A DNA stretch of 64,000 nt from Conchocele bisecta (taxonomy: Eukaryota > Mollusca > Bivalvia > Lucinida > Thyasiridae). Of the stretch, positions 41,822 through 52,334 are shown piece by piece; positions within the stretch are counted from its first letter, which is position 1; the number at the start of each line of letters is the position of its first letter. Both the position numbers and the translations under genes were made by a program. The stretch covers positions 73,337,188-73,401,187 of the forward strand of contig CM055278.1 in NCBI GenBank assembly GCA_029237695.1, written 5' to 3'. The notes under the pieces are model-generated. The model was not told the origin of the DNA and did not search any database. It worked only from the letters and a program-made list of their open reading frames with translations.

Positions 41822-42206
41822 GCTCCAGATAAGGAATTAGTAATTGAGTAGTGTCACTCCATCATGTCTGAAGCAATTGGGTATTTCAAAATTGTAATTG
41901 GGTAAAATGTGTACTGTTTACACATCAACATACAGCAATTATTGAATAGTTTGCTTCGAAATGAAAACATGTCTTGGCATTCCATTAGAATTGTCTCCTT
42001 GGAGACAATTCTAATGAAATACCAAGATGTGTTTTCATAATATTTTCAAAATATGTTATATTTCTGGTCTGTTTATTGCGTTCTGCAGCATGATAAAGGT
42101 ACCACAATTTTTTTACTGCTTTTTGATACTCGCTACTTCTGATTTCAATTGGATTTTTGGCAATTTTAATTGGGTACTTAAGCAAATACGCAGCTTATCT
42201 GGAGCC
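41822..42206. mobile_element. Miniature element with GCTCCAGATAAGG ends and perfect inner stem
   Basis: Left GCTCCAGATAAGGAATTAGT, right GCAGCTTATCTGGAGC. The inner perfect stem CATTAGAATTGTCTCC / GGAGACAATTCTAATG is at 41980-42016. Homologous to 22430-22753, which lacks the perfect stem. Confidence 0.85.
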
Positions 42207-42544
42207 CTGTATTGAGATGGTTATAACGCCATTTCGAAATTTATTTTAGATTCCGATCCGTCGTGCGTATTCGCAGAACGGTACATATCAGAGCCTGCGT
42301 GCTTGATATTTTTATGAATATCGATCGCTGAAGGTCGTTCGCGAGCAATTTCGCACCTAACATAGGTGGATTTATCCAACCTTCGAAAAAGTGCAAATAT
42401 AAATAGTTAAGGCGCTTGTGGATTTTTTTTTGTCTCATGTGTTTTGCATTTCTTTTGTTAGAGAATTTAAACATTTATCAAAAGGGTCACGTGAAATTAC
42501 TTGGGTCAGTGGTGGTTTTCCCCTCTTTCAACGGTCCCGTGATG

Positions 42545-43305
42545 CCTTTGTTGCATTCGTCAGACCAGTCCCTGTCACGTGTCGGCCGTTGTTGTGTTCA
42601 TCAGACCAGTCCCTGCCACGTGTCGGCCGTTGTTGTATTCGTCAGACCCGTCCCTGCCACGTGTCGGCCGTTGTTGTATTCGTCAGACCAGTCCCTGTCA
42701 CGTGTCGGACGTTGTTGTATTCGTCAGACCAGTCCTTGCCACGTGTCGGCCGTTGTTGTATTCGTCAGACCAGTCCCTGTCACGTGTCGGCCGTTGTTGT
42801 ATTCGTCAGACCAGTCCTTGCCACGTGTCGGCCGTTGTTGTATTCGTCAGACCAGTCCCTGTCACGTGTCGGCCGTTGTTGTATTCGTCAGACCAGTCCC
42901 TGCCACGTGTCGGCCGTTGTTGTATTCGTCAGACCCGTCCCTGCCACGTTTCGACATTTGTTGTTTTCGTCAGACCCGTCCCTGCCACGTGTCGGCCGTT
43001 GTTGTATTCGTCAGACCCGTCCCTGCCACGTTTCGACATTTGTTGTATTCGTCAGACCCGTCCCTGCCACGTGTCGGCCGTTGTTGTATTCGTCATACCC
43101 GTCCCTGCCACGTTTCGACATTTGTTGTATTCGTCAGACCCCATTTTTTGTATTCGTCAGACCCGTCCCTGCCACGTTTCGACATTTGTTGTATTCGTCA
43201 GAACTGTACGTTACGTTGTTGTATTCGTTAGACTCGTCCCTGCCATGTTTCGACATTTGATGTATTCGCCAGAACCGTCCCTGCCACGTTTCAGTGTCAA
43301 AAATG
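42545..43305. repeat. 41-bp satellite, ~17 copies, open in all three forward frames
   Basis: Unit TTGTTGTATTCGTCAGACC, AGTCCCTGCCACGTGTCGGC, CG. Starts such as 42589 and 42630 give a 41-bp period. Variants alternate (CTGTCACG/TTGCCACG in the left half, GTGTCGGCC/TTTCGACAT in the right), making 82-bp higher-order units. Since 41 leaves remainder 2 on division by 3 and the unit has no stop in any forward frame, three overlapping frames of 271-310 codons appear (42416-43231, 42418-43260, 42579-43511). They repeat FVRPVPATCRPLLYSSD-like words and are not credible proteins. Confidence 0.95.
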
Positions 43306-43897
43306 TTTATGGTACTCGTCAGACGACTCGTCCCTGTCATTTTTCATCGTTTGTTGTATACGTCGTGCAAATTATTTTCCGTCACAATGCGGCCATTATT
43401 GTATTCGTTAAGCAACCGTGCTCACCAATTTCGATCTTTGTAGTATTCGGTGCAAAACTCGTTCTCTCAACGTTTCGGCCTTTACCTCATTTCAATGTTT
43501 TCGGCATTTAATTTCGGCAGAGAATTCATCATACCAACGTATCAGCCAATGATACTTCTATCATATATTTGTACAATCAAGTCCATCTTTCGAGTTGCCT
43601 GGCTTATTACGTAGAGATCCACTTAATTGTGACATTTTTCGTGTCGTATATATAAATCACTACGTCAAAAAGGGCTTATTTCGTTTATGGCCATTGCAAA
43701 TATCGCCCCACCCCCACCCTCCCCCACACACCTCACTGATTAGATACATATCACTCGAGATCTGTCCAGTATCGTGATAAACGCAACCGACATCCGGAAC
43801 GATTATTGGACACAACGGCGAACAGAGTCGGTTATGCTCTTTGGTGTTTCTCTGCATGAAAACCAAATAATGGTATTTTTTCATGGTGTGTCATAAT
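43306..43897. other. Decayed satellite edge and unremarkable sequence
   Basis: TATTCGTTAAGCAACCG, TAGTATTCGGTGCAAAACTC and similar words to about 43520 are degraded 41-bp units. After that, only a C-rich CCCCACCCCCACCCTCCC run at 43706-43727. Confidence 0.5.
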
Positions 43898-44155
43898 TGA
43901 GACAGGCCATGCGATATTGTACATTAGGACATCTGCGTAATTTCATTAAATACGTTTACAAAATTCACCATATTTTTCATAAATAAACTCAAAAGTGGAC
44001 AACATTTTCAGAGTATATAATTAATTCCGCATGTACTCTGAAAATATCTCAACTGTTGACGCCATTTAAGAAATGGAATATATTGTATATTTTGTAAACG
44101 TATTAAATAAAATGACGCAGATGTCGGAAGGTACAAAATCACATGACGTGTCTCA
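43898..44155. mobile_element. Family X hairpin element, complete copy
   Basis: TGAGACAGGCCATGCGATAT ... AAAATCACATGACGTGTCTCA, with TGTACATTAGGACATCTGCG and its complement inside and the stem AAAAGTGGACAACATTTTCA near the centre. Confidence 0.88.
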
Positions 44156-44334
44156 TATGTAAGAGCTTCCAGTGAATACGTTGACCATGCTGAGGTCACC
44201 CGACCCGAATTATGTAGCCGTCACTTATTCCCGAACATATAACTTAGTTACCGTACGTATAAAGTGGTTTTTGAATGAACACCCTTATCAAATCGACGTT
44301 TTTCGCCGTTGTTGGTTTAGAAAATATGTCATAC

Positions 44335-44470
44335 ATTCCGTAAATTACGTCGAAAATTTACTAAACATTCAGAGCTCCTACGGAATTCAATTCCACATGA
44401 GCTCTGAATGTTTTGTTAATTTTCAACGTCGTTTACGAAAGATATTGCAGATTTTCTATATCAATAATGG
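44335..44470. mobile_element. Family X-like hairpin core
   Basis: TTCCGTAAATTACGTCGAAA, ATTTACTAAACATTCAGAGC and TCCTACGGAATT pair with complements to 44455. The terminal words are absent, as at 29001-29165. Confidence 0.65.
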
Positions 44471-44624
44471 ACAAATACGATGAAGTGAAAACATATTCAA
44501 TACTAGATCTGGCTGTGAAAAACGAAAATATGTCATTAAGACGGCCAGTCCAGTGTGTGATGGTTTCATCATTTACTGCGCGTTTAGATAAATATATATA
44601 TATATAGTATAAAATAAGTCATGA

Positions 44625-44835
44625 AACATGTAACTTAGAGTTATTACTTTCTTTATATATTTACTATATGAAACCCAACAACTTGGCATATATATACATA
44701 TGTGTGTATATATATATAAAGAAAGTAATAACTCTAAGTTATATATATGTGTGTGTGTGTATATATATATATGTGTGTGTGTGTGTATATATATATATGT
44801 CAAGTTGTTGGGCTTCATATAGTAATAAGCTTAAT
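44625..44835. repeat. Interleaved inverted repeats (A B A' B') around TA/TG microsatellites
   Basis: A (about 44629-44660, TAACTTAGAGTTATTACTTT) is complementary to A' (44712-44743). B (44664-44700, ACTATATGAAACCCAACAAC) is complementary to B' (44795-44828). B lies between A and A' and B' lies outside, so the pairs are interleaved as in a pseudoknot. (TA)n and (TG)n tracts fill the spacers. Short frames here are artefacts. Confidence 0.88.
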
Positions 44836-45463
44836 TCTGTCATTGAGTTTCGTTTAATGTATACGATATAAATATATATCGTATGTAAGTATGTGTGTTT
44901 CCCATTTTACATTTGACTGTAGCAAATGCTGATAAATGCTTATGTTTGCCATTATGCGCATATGTTATGCATACCATGTATATAACAATATTTAAATATA
45001 TTTACATACCATACACTGATGTTTTGGTATATGCATGTGTGCGTGTGCGAGGGGTGTGTGGTGGCGGATGCGGGAATATGGGGGTATTGGGCGCGCTACG
45101 ACAGTTCGATGTTATTTCTTTTATTTCCGAAACTGCTCTAATTGCTGTCAGTGTTCGACGCCACAGGAGACATGCACTGACGCATACATCCGACAAATAA
45201 CAATATTTCTGTTACCCATCCATATAATATCCTGCCTTATCACATGTGCGATGTTACCGAAAATTGCTACATTGCTAAGAAAGTTAAAACCTTTAGAGCA
45301 AATGCCGAATTGGTTCCATGTTTCTGCTGAATACCATCACAACTTCCAACAACACTTGTGGACAATGTAAAACAGTTTCAAAGTACTTCTTGGCACAAAT
45401 CGTACAGCATAATATTGGTATATGTATCGCGTATCCCGTATCGATAACTGCATACTATACAAC

Positions 45464-45464
<1 letters not shown>
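44836..45464. other. Stretch with no recognisable feature
   Basis: Contains GTGTGCGTGTGCGAGGGGTG and overlapping short frames (44895-45200, 45035-45370) without domains or splice support. Confidence 0.45.
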
Positions 45465-45551
<87 letters not shown>

Positions 45552-45556
45552 GAGAG
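45465..45556. repeat. (GA)n(GACA)n compound microsatellite
   Basis: About 20 GA units followed by nine or so ACAG/GACA units. Confidence 0.98.
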
Positions 45557-46465
45557 CTCTGGCAGTTTGTGTTGTATAATGTATAATGTATAATGAAGTT
45601 TATGGAGCCTTCTCCTTTCTTCTTTCCTCTATTTCCTTCCAGTTATGGAACACCAAGTTCTTGTACAGTTGCTATAGGAATGATTATTTTAATCGGAATA
45701 GTTCAGACCTCCACCTCTACTCTAACATGCGTTTTCATGCAGATATGTACAGTTAGCAACTTTCTAGCTAGTGCTATTGTTTGCCCTAGTTTCTCGACCA
45801 ATGAAAGAACGGCATTTCGTCTCAATTAATCGCACATTGCGACGCTTTCGCCACTATGTATTAAATTAATAATTAATTGTTCAGCGCTATATTTAGAACT
45901 GATGTTATGCCTTGTTGTCATCAGTTCACGAGACGCAAAACATAGTACCGCCCACACACGCGCTCACTTCATGTCACACCGCCAATCACATGCTAGTATA
46001 GCGATTGAAATCACTGTTAGGGGCGGAGCTTCACGACTGGGTGGGTAAGCAATACGTACGTTGTAGTACACATATTGACTTTTTAATAAATCTATTTATT
46101 TAAAAAATCAATATGTGAACTATAACTTAATGCCATAGACTCATCAATATAAATAAATAAATATATATATATATATTCTATGGCATTAGGAATGCCCGTC
46201 TCGTATGTAATTTGTAGCACAGCTCTGTTGTAAGACGATCTGTATCGTCTATCTCGCGTTGGCTGGTAAATAGATGATTGTAGTTTGAACAATCGATGAT
46301 CAGCTTGGTATCAATATATCAAACGACACATACAGGAGGCGTGGCTTGTTGTGCAACAGCCATCCGTTTATTTCATAGCCTATGTTTAGGAATTATAATA
46401 ATACATTAATGACACGTGAATTTGTTTGGTTGTAGAAGCACTTTGTCATGGTATGCGCCTTTTTC
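45557..46465. other. Stretch with no recognised gene; two small hairpins
   Basis: At 46070-46125 CATATTGACTTTTTAATAAA pairs with the following complement. At 46128-46188 ATGCCATAGACTC-type words flank an (AT)n tract, pairing TAATGCCATAGA with TCTATGGCATTA. The frame at 45593-45829 is hydrophobic but has no family match that I recognise. Confidence 0.5.
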
Positions 46466-46551
46466 AATGCCAATCAATACGTCCGGTAATGGTGAATGCA
46501 TGTTTATTTTGCCAGAAAATGTCTCAGATAACATTTATTGCCTAATGAGTG
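46466..46551. mobile_element. Family I right-end fragment, left of the nested insertion
   Basis: CAATCAATACGTCCGGTAAT, GGTGAATGCATGTTTATTTT, GCCAGAAAATGTCTCAGATA then ATTGCCTAATGAGTG. The family I end resumes at 47761 with GAGTGTGCAGGCACCTTTAA. Confidence 0.85.
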
Positions 46552-47760
46552 TACGGGGCGCCAAGTGGGACATGGCTCAATTTTGTCAACAAAATTCATT
46601 GTTGTACCTATAAACTTGACGAAAACAAAATTAAATATATACTGATTTTGTCAACAAAATTCACTTTTGTGCCGCAAAACTCAATTCTGTGTCACAAAAT
46701 TCACTTTTGTGCCACAAAAATCAATTCTGTATCACAAAATTCAATTCTGCATACGTTTCGTATACGTATTTGCATACGTTTCGATTCTGTTGCCCAAATA
46801 TGGCACACGTATGTAAGAAGGACTACCATTGGTCAGATACAGTATGACAAAAATGTGGCCTGAATAATATGTATAAAAATATATCAGCAACAAACATGAT
46901 GGAACTTGGATGGAAAATAACATTTTGTGAATTGGTTGCCATGACAACCGTTTATTGTAATTATGTATTGACTATGTACATACATTTAATAACGCTATCC
47001 CAATGTTGGTTACTTGAAATAAAACGATGCTATTGTTAAAATGTTTATATAAACTAGTTGTTATTTGGCCGCCCTGGCATCCGCATACATGATTAGTCAC
47101 AATAAGATTCTTGGATAGAACTAGAGGTATATATTTTGTAATCATAATATAACCAAAATAACTGTCCATAAAGAAGTATAATATCAGGCGCGTAGCTGCA
47201 TTAATGCACTGCAGGCCCGGTGCCTGCAGCATTTTCGAGAAAATGGAAAAAATAATGTGCCAGAGTGCATCATTTACCTTCTAGTTTCGATTTTTTTTCT
47301 ACCCCCCCTAGCATACTCGCACCAACGGTGCTCGAAGTAGTCAACCGGGCATGCAGATTCAAATTGGCTAGCTACGCCCCTGAATATTGATATATTGGGT
47401 TATATTTTCGCATTGAAATATTTAAATCTGCAAGTGTACTCCACCATCTAATAAAATGGACTAAGACCGATCTCAACCAATCAACGTAGAGATGACATAG
47501 ACTATCAGTTACGCAAACTAATTTTTGTGGATAAAACTGACTTTTGTGGACAAAACTGAATTCTGTCCCACAAAAACGAATTTTGTTCACAAAACTCAAT
47601 TCTTTCTTACAAAATTGAATCCTTTATAACAAAAATGAATTTTGTATATCAGAATTTTTCATAATTGGATTTTGTGATTTTTAGTGTTACAAAACTCAAT
47701 TTTGTCTGGACAAAATTGGTTTTGTACACATAATTAACCTGTCCTGCATGGCGCCCCGTA
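46552..47760. mobile_element. TIR element, 1209 bp, with 5-bp target duplication GAGTG
   Basis: Perfect 12-bp ends TACGGGGCGCCA / TGGCGCCCCGTA, flanked directly by GAGTG at 46547-46551 and 47761-47765, inside a family I end. The subterminal regions (46570-46750 and 47520-47720) are minisatellites of words such as CACAAAATTCACTTTTGTG in opposite orientation. No transposase: the longest frame (46549-46863) is repeat sequence. Confidence 0.92.
47183..47382. mobile_element. Short hAT-like element nested in the previous one
   Basis: Left ATCAGGCGCGTAGCTGCAT and right GGCTAGCTACGCCCCTGA are inverted (CAGGSGCGTAGCT type ends common in hAT miniature elements). The target duplication is unclear. Confidence 0.6.
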
Positions 47761-47785
47761 GAGTGTGCAGGCACCTTTAATGGAA

Positions 47786-48055
47786 CAAATTGGTTTCCTG
47801 CCTGATGCCTGGAATATAGGATAAGGATTTAAAATTACTGTTGTTCATGATCAGTCAAAAATAGATGGCACATGTGTGTTAGGTCTTATTATCAATGACA
47901 AGTTTTGATTCTTTACAGCAGATTCATCATTAAATGAAATAAACGGTAGTAATTCTCTATCCAAAGGGCTGCGATTAGGATGACAATACCTGAGCCATGC
48001 CTACACAAATGAGCGATTCTATGGTTCTATCTGCTAACATTGCCGGGTTTGAAGT
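47786..48055. other. Short stretch with no recognisable feature
   Basis: No repeat family or frame apparent. Confidence 0.35.
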
Positions 48056-48626
48056 CAGATGTATTTCCGTCAACACAGTGCTTATGTGTCGTGAAACACG
48101 GTGCCGTGAAACAGTTTTGATATCCTGTCAATACGACCGAATCACTGCGTATGTGCGGTGAATATGTGCGGGTTATATTTTTGGCATTTTAAAGCCATTT
48201 GTAGGTGTTGCCGGGTTAAATAGAATAGTAGGTTAGTGCCGTGAATGGGAAAAATATCTGTAGCCGATTTCACCAACATTACAAAGTATGCTTTTCTAGC
48301 AAAGTATACTTTGAGGGAGAAATCATTTATTTTTCCTGAAATACATTATTTCATATAGAACTAAGAATTGCATATATTTGATGATTAAAAGTATGCAGAA
48401 TTATTATACTGAATTTATTACATTATCACAGCCAAATTGGCTGTGATAATGTAATAAATTCAGTATAATAAAAATTAATAAATTTATCCTAAAATTGAAA
48501 ATTTCTCCCTCAAAGTATACTTTGCTAGAAAAGTATACTTTGCAATGTTGGTGAAATAGGCTACTGGCGCGGCATGGAAACGGGATATGCTCGGCATTTC
48601 CCATTCACGGCACTAACCTACTATTC
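48056..48626. mobile_element. III-II hairpin cassette interrupted by a family IV element
   Basis: Family III in inverted sense (TTTCCGTCAACACAGTGC ... GTGTTGCCGGGTTAA, 48068-48221) is followed by family II (GAATAGTAGGTTAGTGCCGT, 48225-48259). Family IV then splits II at ATATCTG/GCGCGG, and II resumes at 48564 with a deleted stem, ending CACGGCACTAACCTACTATTC. Confidence 0.88.
48260..48563. mobile_element. Family IV hairpin element, nested copy
   Basis: TAGCCGATTTCACCAACATT ... AATGTTGGTGAAATAGGCTA, central perfect stem as in the other copies, flanked on both sides by CTG. The empty site ATATCTGGCGCGG exists in intact family II copies (about 28158 and, complemented, 48890). Confidence 0.93.
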
Positions 48627-48793
48627 GCTATGTCTAATCTACTGAGTCACTGTTTCTCATTCATAAGTTATACGAACATATGTAAATTTGATATACTGTT
48701 GTTTCAGTAATGTTCGTCAAGGCTCAATTTTCGTCATTTTAGTCAAATTTACATCCCCGACGAATAATGAACTCGCGCAATAGCCACATAGAG
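48627..48793. other. Short spacer
   Basis: No feature recognised apart from small CAATTTTCGTC/TTTAGTCAAATTT words. Confidence 0.3.
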
Positions 48794-49096
48794 AATAGTA
48801 GGTTAGTGCCGTGAATGGGAAAACAATATCTGGCAAGGCTTAGGAAACGGGATGGGCGAGGCTCTGCCAAGCACATCCAGTTTCCGTGCCGCGCCAGATT
48901 ATTTTTTTCCGTTCACGGCACTAACCTACTATTCTATTTATCCCGTCAACACATACAAATGGCTCTTAAATGCAAAAAAAAACAACCCCAGTCACCGCAC
49001 ATATTCATACGCAGTGATTAGGTCGTATTGACAGCATATCAAAAATGTTTCACGACACCGTGTTTCACGGCACATACGCACTGTGTTGAAGGGATG
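48794..49096. mobile_element. Composite hairpin cassette II-III, intact copy
   Basis: AGAATAGTAGGTTAGTGCCG ... GGCACTAACCTACTATTCTA (II, to about 48936), then TTATCCCGTCAACACATACA ... CACTGTGTTGAAGGGAT (III). Layout identical to 5587-5905. Confidence 0.9.
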
Positions 49097-49210
49097 AAAA
49101 CCGTTATTGTTGTCATATTGACCGCTTGTGTATTGCGTATTCCTCGCTTCGAATTTATCACACATTTTGGACAACAAAACACGTCTGTCATTTTGTGCAC
49201 ACAACTTACC

Positions 49211-49236
49211 AGAACAGAACAGAACAGAACAGAACA
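49211..49236. repeat. (CAGAA)n microsatellite
   Basis: Five units of AGAAC/CAGAA, accounting for overlapping frames on both strands around 49000-49400. Confidence 0.9.
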
Positions 49237-49689
49237 TGTCATTTATTTAGTAATAGTGTTTCTGGCCACACGCAGGTGGCATATGAAACTAAAACGAGCA
49301 TGAATTTAAATGTTAGAAGTGACGACTTTAAATTTGCTAATTTGGTAAGTATGCAAAACGTGTGTGTAATTTGTAAATGGGGTACCGGTATTTACCAATG
49401 TGTATAAGTGGTCAAATGCCGCCTACAGCCAGGGTGGACACGGGTCTGCACAACCAATGATCTCACCAGTACCACGATCTCCGATGCATGCCTAAATGTG
49501 TTCACACTTGTCAATAGTTTATTATTGTCGTCTTCACACACCAGGAAACTTGTTTAGTTCGTTATACATCACAATAGTTTGTTGGAATTTCCTGTGTGTG
49601 TTGAATGCAGCCGCCATGTTTACTGGCTGTGCTTGTTTTGACTCGTAACTGATCGGAACTGTCCGTCCTCACAATCCAGCCAATCATTG

Positions 49690-49812
49690 TGCGGGAGGAT
49701 GGACAAGTTCGTCTAAAACCTTACGGAATGTAAGCGGAACTTGTCCAAAACCTTACGGAAAGTACCGAAACTTGTCCAAAGCCTTACGGAAAGTCACGGA
49801 ACTTGTCCAACT
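49690..49812. repeat. 31-35 bp minisatellite with TTGTCCAAAACCTTACGGAA
   Basis: Four diverged units: GTTCGTCTAAAACCTTACGG, CTTGTCCAAAACCTTACGGA, CTTGTCCAAAGCCTTACGGA and CTTGTCCAACTCGGC. Confidence 0.8.
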
Positions 49813-49827
49813 CGGCCTGACAAAACC

Positions 49828-49856
49828 TATAAATAGGAGTGAAATCTGTCAGTTGG
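49828..49856 (+). promoter_or_regulatory. Possible core promoter: TATAAATA with TCAGTT downstream
   Basis: TATAAATA at 49828-49835 in context CCTATAAATAGG, and a TCAGTT initiator-like word at 49849-49854. The spacing (about 23 bp to the A) is shorter than usual, and no gene was found downstream, only a 66-codon frame at 49772-49972. Could be a chance match or a decayed LTR promoter. Confidence 0.2.
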
Positions 49857-50094
49857 GGACTTTGTCCCGAGAGACGCAACTGGAAACGCAACTCGCGTCT
49901 GAAAACTCACAAGGCCCAAATATCCTCCCCCTTAACCATTACTCACCGACGATGTTACCAATGGTCCATTAGTCGTTAGATGTGATGATTTGAACGTGAT
50001 TCTGGCATTATTGATTATTAATATTGGCTGGAACCATGAAAATGCCAATATCCCATTATCCCACCCACTTTTTCCCCATTGCGATACGATTCCC
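49857..50094. other. Short stretch with no recognisable feature
   Basis: Nothing beyond the palindromic word TTGGGGACTTTGTCCCGAG at about 49853. Confidence 0.35.
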
Positions 50095-50702
50095 GACTAA
50101 AGATTCGTGACTCCCTGCTGTGTGACTCCCCACCCTAGCTTCGTGCCCCCTGTTAGGTGATCCCCATTCCAGTGGCATGCGTCCTAGCTGTTGTGTGCCC
50201 CCGCCCCCCATTCAGCTATGTGTCATGAGTCCCACCCCAGTTTCGTGACCCCCGGCTGTGTGATTCCCCACCCCTGCTCCGTGCCCAACTGATGTGTGAT
50301 TCCCACCCCAGCTTCCTGACCCCCGACTGTGTGACTCCCCACCCCTGATCCGCGCACACCTGCTGTGTAATATTCCCCACCCCAGCAGTGTGACTCCCCT
50401 CCGCAGCGTCGTGCCCCCTTCCTGACCCCTGTTTCGCACCCCATCCCTCCTGTTTTGTAACTCCCCACCCTAGCTACGTGATCCCCGCTGTGTGACTTCC
50501 CCACCCAACATTAGTCCCCACCCCAGCCTCCTGCCCCCGCCCCCAGCTCTGTGACTCCCCACCTTAGCTTCGTGCACCCCCCCTTCCAACCCCTGATGTA
50601 CGATTCCCAACCCCAGCTTCGTGATTCCCGCTGTGTGACTCCCCCACCCAGCATTAGTCCCAACTCCAGCTTCGTGACTCCCGATGGGTGATTCACAAGG
50701 GC
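50095..50702. repeat. C-rich degenerate minisatellite
   Basis: Irregular ~30-40 bp units made of TGTGTGACTCCCCACCCCAG, CTTCGTGACCCCCGCTGTGT and similar. Strong strand asymmetry (the minus strand is G-rich, giving Gly-rich spurious frames at 50212-50712). Runs of C could form i-motif/G-quadruplex structures. Confidence 0.9.
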
Positions 50703-50935
50703 CCGCTACCAATCCCCCGCGTTAACAGGAATAGTCTGGTTTATCGCGTATTCTTGAAGACAGGCGCAACAAAGGGTCGTTACAATATTATGTCATGTCG
50801 CAGTTCATTTTATATACTACATGTAACTAGGACTCATAATATACAAGTAGACAAAAGTGTATTATCTACGTGTATAACAAGAGCCATACTCTGTGTATTA
50901 AATTGATTGCAATATATAATTATCTGTGCACACAT
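50703..50935. other. Short stretch with no recognisable feature
   Basis: No frame or repeat family identified. Confidence 0.3.
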
Positions 50936-51890
50936 AATGGCCCTGTCACACCAGAACGTTTTAGGCCAACGCGTGAGTAACGTGTTAAACATAGTTGATA
51001 CGTTGGCAAACGCTGAACTTTCGCAGAAAAAAGTCAAGTGGAACCATGATTTCAGCGTGTCCATAACGCGTTGATAACGGGTTTATAGCGTATGCCAGCG
51101 CGTGAGTAGCATGTGAGGAACGCATCACTGATTTATAGATAACAGCAAGATCTTCTTGGCGCAGCGGTTCTAGCTCCATCTTCAATGCTGTATCCAGGAG
51201 CAGTGATGAACAGGTACCAGCGGCACCCTATACCCCAAGAGATACCCAAACACACTGGATAATACGCTATCAATACGCTAACACACGCTGAACGCGTTAC
51301 CTGGTCGTTAGGCAGTCGTTGAACGCGCTAGAGGGTCGTTACACATACGCTGACCAACGTTGACCAACGCTACAAGCGCGCTACCAACCCGTTATCAACG
51401 CGTTGGGGGCACGCCAGGGTACGCTAGCCCTCCAACCAGCGTGTCGCCAGCGTACGCCAGCGTGTGAGTAGCTGGTTGGTAACGATGGTCTAGCACGTTC
51501 GACGCGTGAGTAACGACCCTCCAGCGCGACGCCAGCACACGCTGGCAAACGCTGGAATTTTTGGGATGTTGAAACATTTAGTTTTGCCTCAGCGTGTGAC
51601 AACGTGTCCCAGTGTGTGAGTAACGCGCTCAGCGTATTGCTAACGCTGGCCTAGCGTTGGTCAGCGTTTGCCAGCGTGTTGCCGAAATTCCAACACGTTA
51701 CTCACGCGTTGGCCAAAAACGTTCTGGTGTGACAGGACAATAATGGATGTTATCAACGCGTTATGGACACGCTGAAATCATGGTTCCACTTGAATTTTTC
51801 TGTGAAAGTTCAGCGTTTGCCAGCGTATCAACTATTTTTAACACGTTACGCACGCGTTGGCCTAAAACCTTCTGGTGTGACAGAGCCATA
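50936..51890. mobile_element. GCGTT-rich foldback/TIR element, ~955 bp
   Basis: Left TGGCCCTGTCACACCAGAAC and right complement TTCTGGTGTGACAGAGCCA begin ~135-bp arms (AGGCCAACGCGTGAGTAACG, AAGTGGAACCATGATTTCAG and complements). An extra internal copy of the end (GTTCTGGTGTGACAGG) lies at 51720-51737. The interior is packed with CAGCGT, AACGCGTT and GCGTGTGAGTA words in both orientations. No protein is recognisable. Confidence 0.88.
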
Positions 51891-52012
51891 AGGAAGTGCT
51901 TGACACCGTTTAGATGTTCGACATTTTGCTTGTATTTTCACATGGGCGTTTTTCATTGTAACTCGTGGGTAGCAACTCGAGTAACGCTAGTACCAATAGA
52001 ACCACGGGTTGA
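51891..52012. other. Short spacer
   Basis: No recognised feature. Confidence 0.3.
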
Positions 52013-52231
52013 AGTAACGGACCAAGGTCTATAAATACATTAAATATACCTAAAAGTATCAATAAGTGGGAAAACATCAGTTGAAAAAAAAGCTTACTCC
52101 CTGTTAGAACAAAATACTGTTAAAACAAGGAGTAAAAAGGTTTAAACTTACTTTTTTTTCACTTATTGATTTTTTTTATAATTAAGTATATTTAATGTAT
52201 GTATAGGCCTTGGTATGTTACTTCAACCTGT
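52013..52231. mobile_element. Miniature inverted-repeat element, ~219 bp
   Basis: AGTAACGGACCAAGGTCTAT, ACATTAAATATACCTAAAAG and ATCAATAAGTGGGAAAA pair with TTCACTTATTGAT, AAGTATATTTAATGT and CCTTGGTATGTTACTT on the right. Confidence 0.8.
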
Positions 52232-52334
52232 GAATAAAACAAGCAGAGCTCTGGACAACTCAAGTTAAAGAATTTGACCTTTGAACTTTATTCGAGTACT
52301 TATGGAAGCTTCCTGGTGCTAATGCTATAATATG

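Noticed and set aside
42416..43511. Three overlapping forward frames of 271-310 codons
   Set aside because: All are the same 41-bp satellite read in three frames; the repeated unit simply lacks stops.
46549..46863. 104-codon frame in the GAGTG element as a transposase
   Set aside because: It is the CAAAATTCA minisatellite read through, without catalytic residues.
49828..49972. TATA-driven small gene
   Set aside because: Spacing between the TATA box and initiator is short, and the only frame nearby starts upstream of the TATA box and has no domain.
50212..50712. Glycine-rich proteins on the minus strand
   Set aside because: Translation of a G-rich minisatellite in several frames; no other support.
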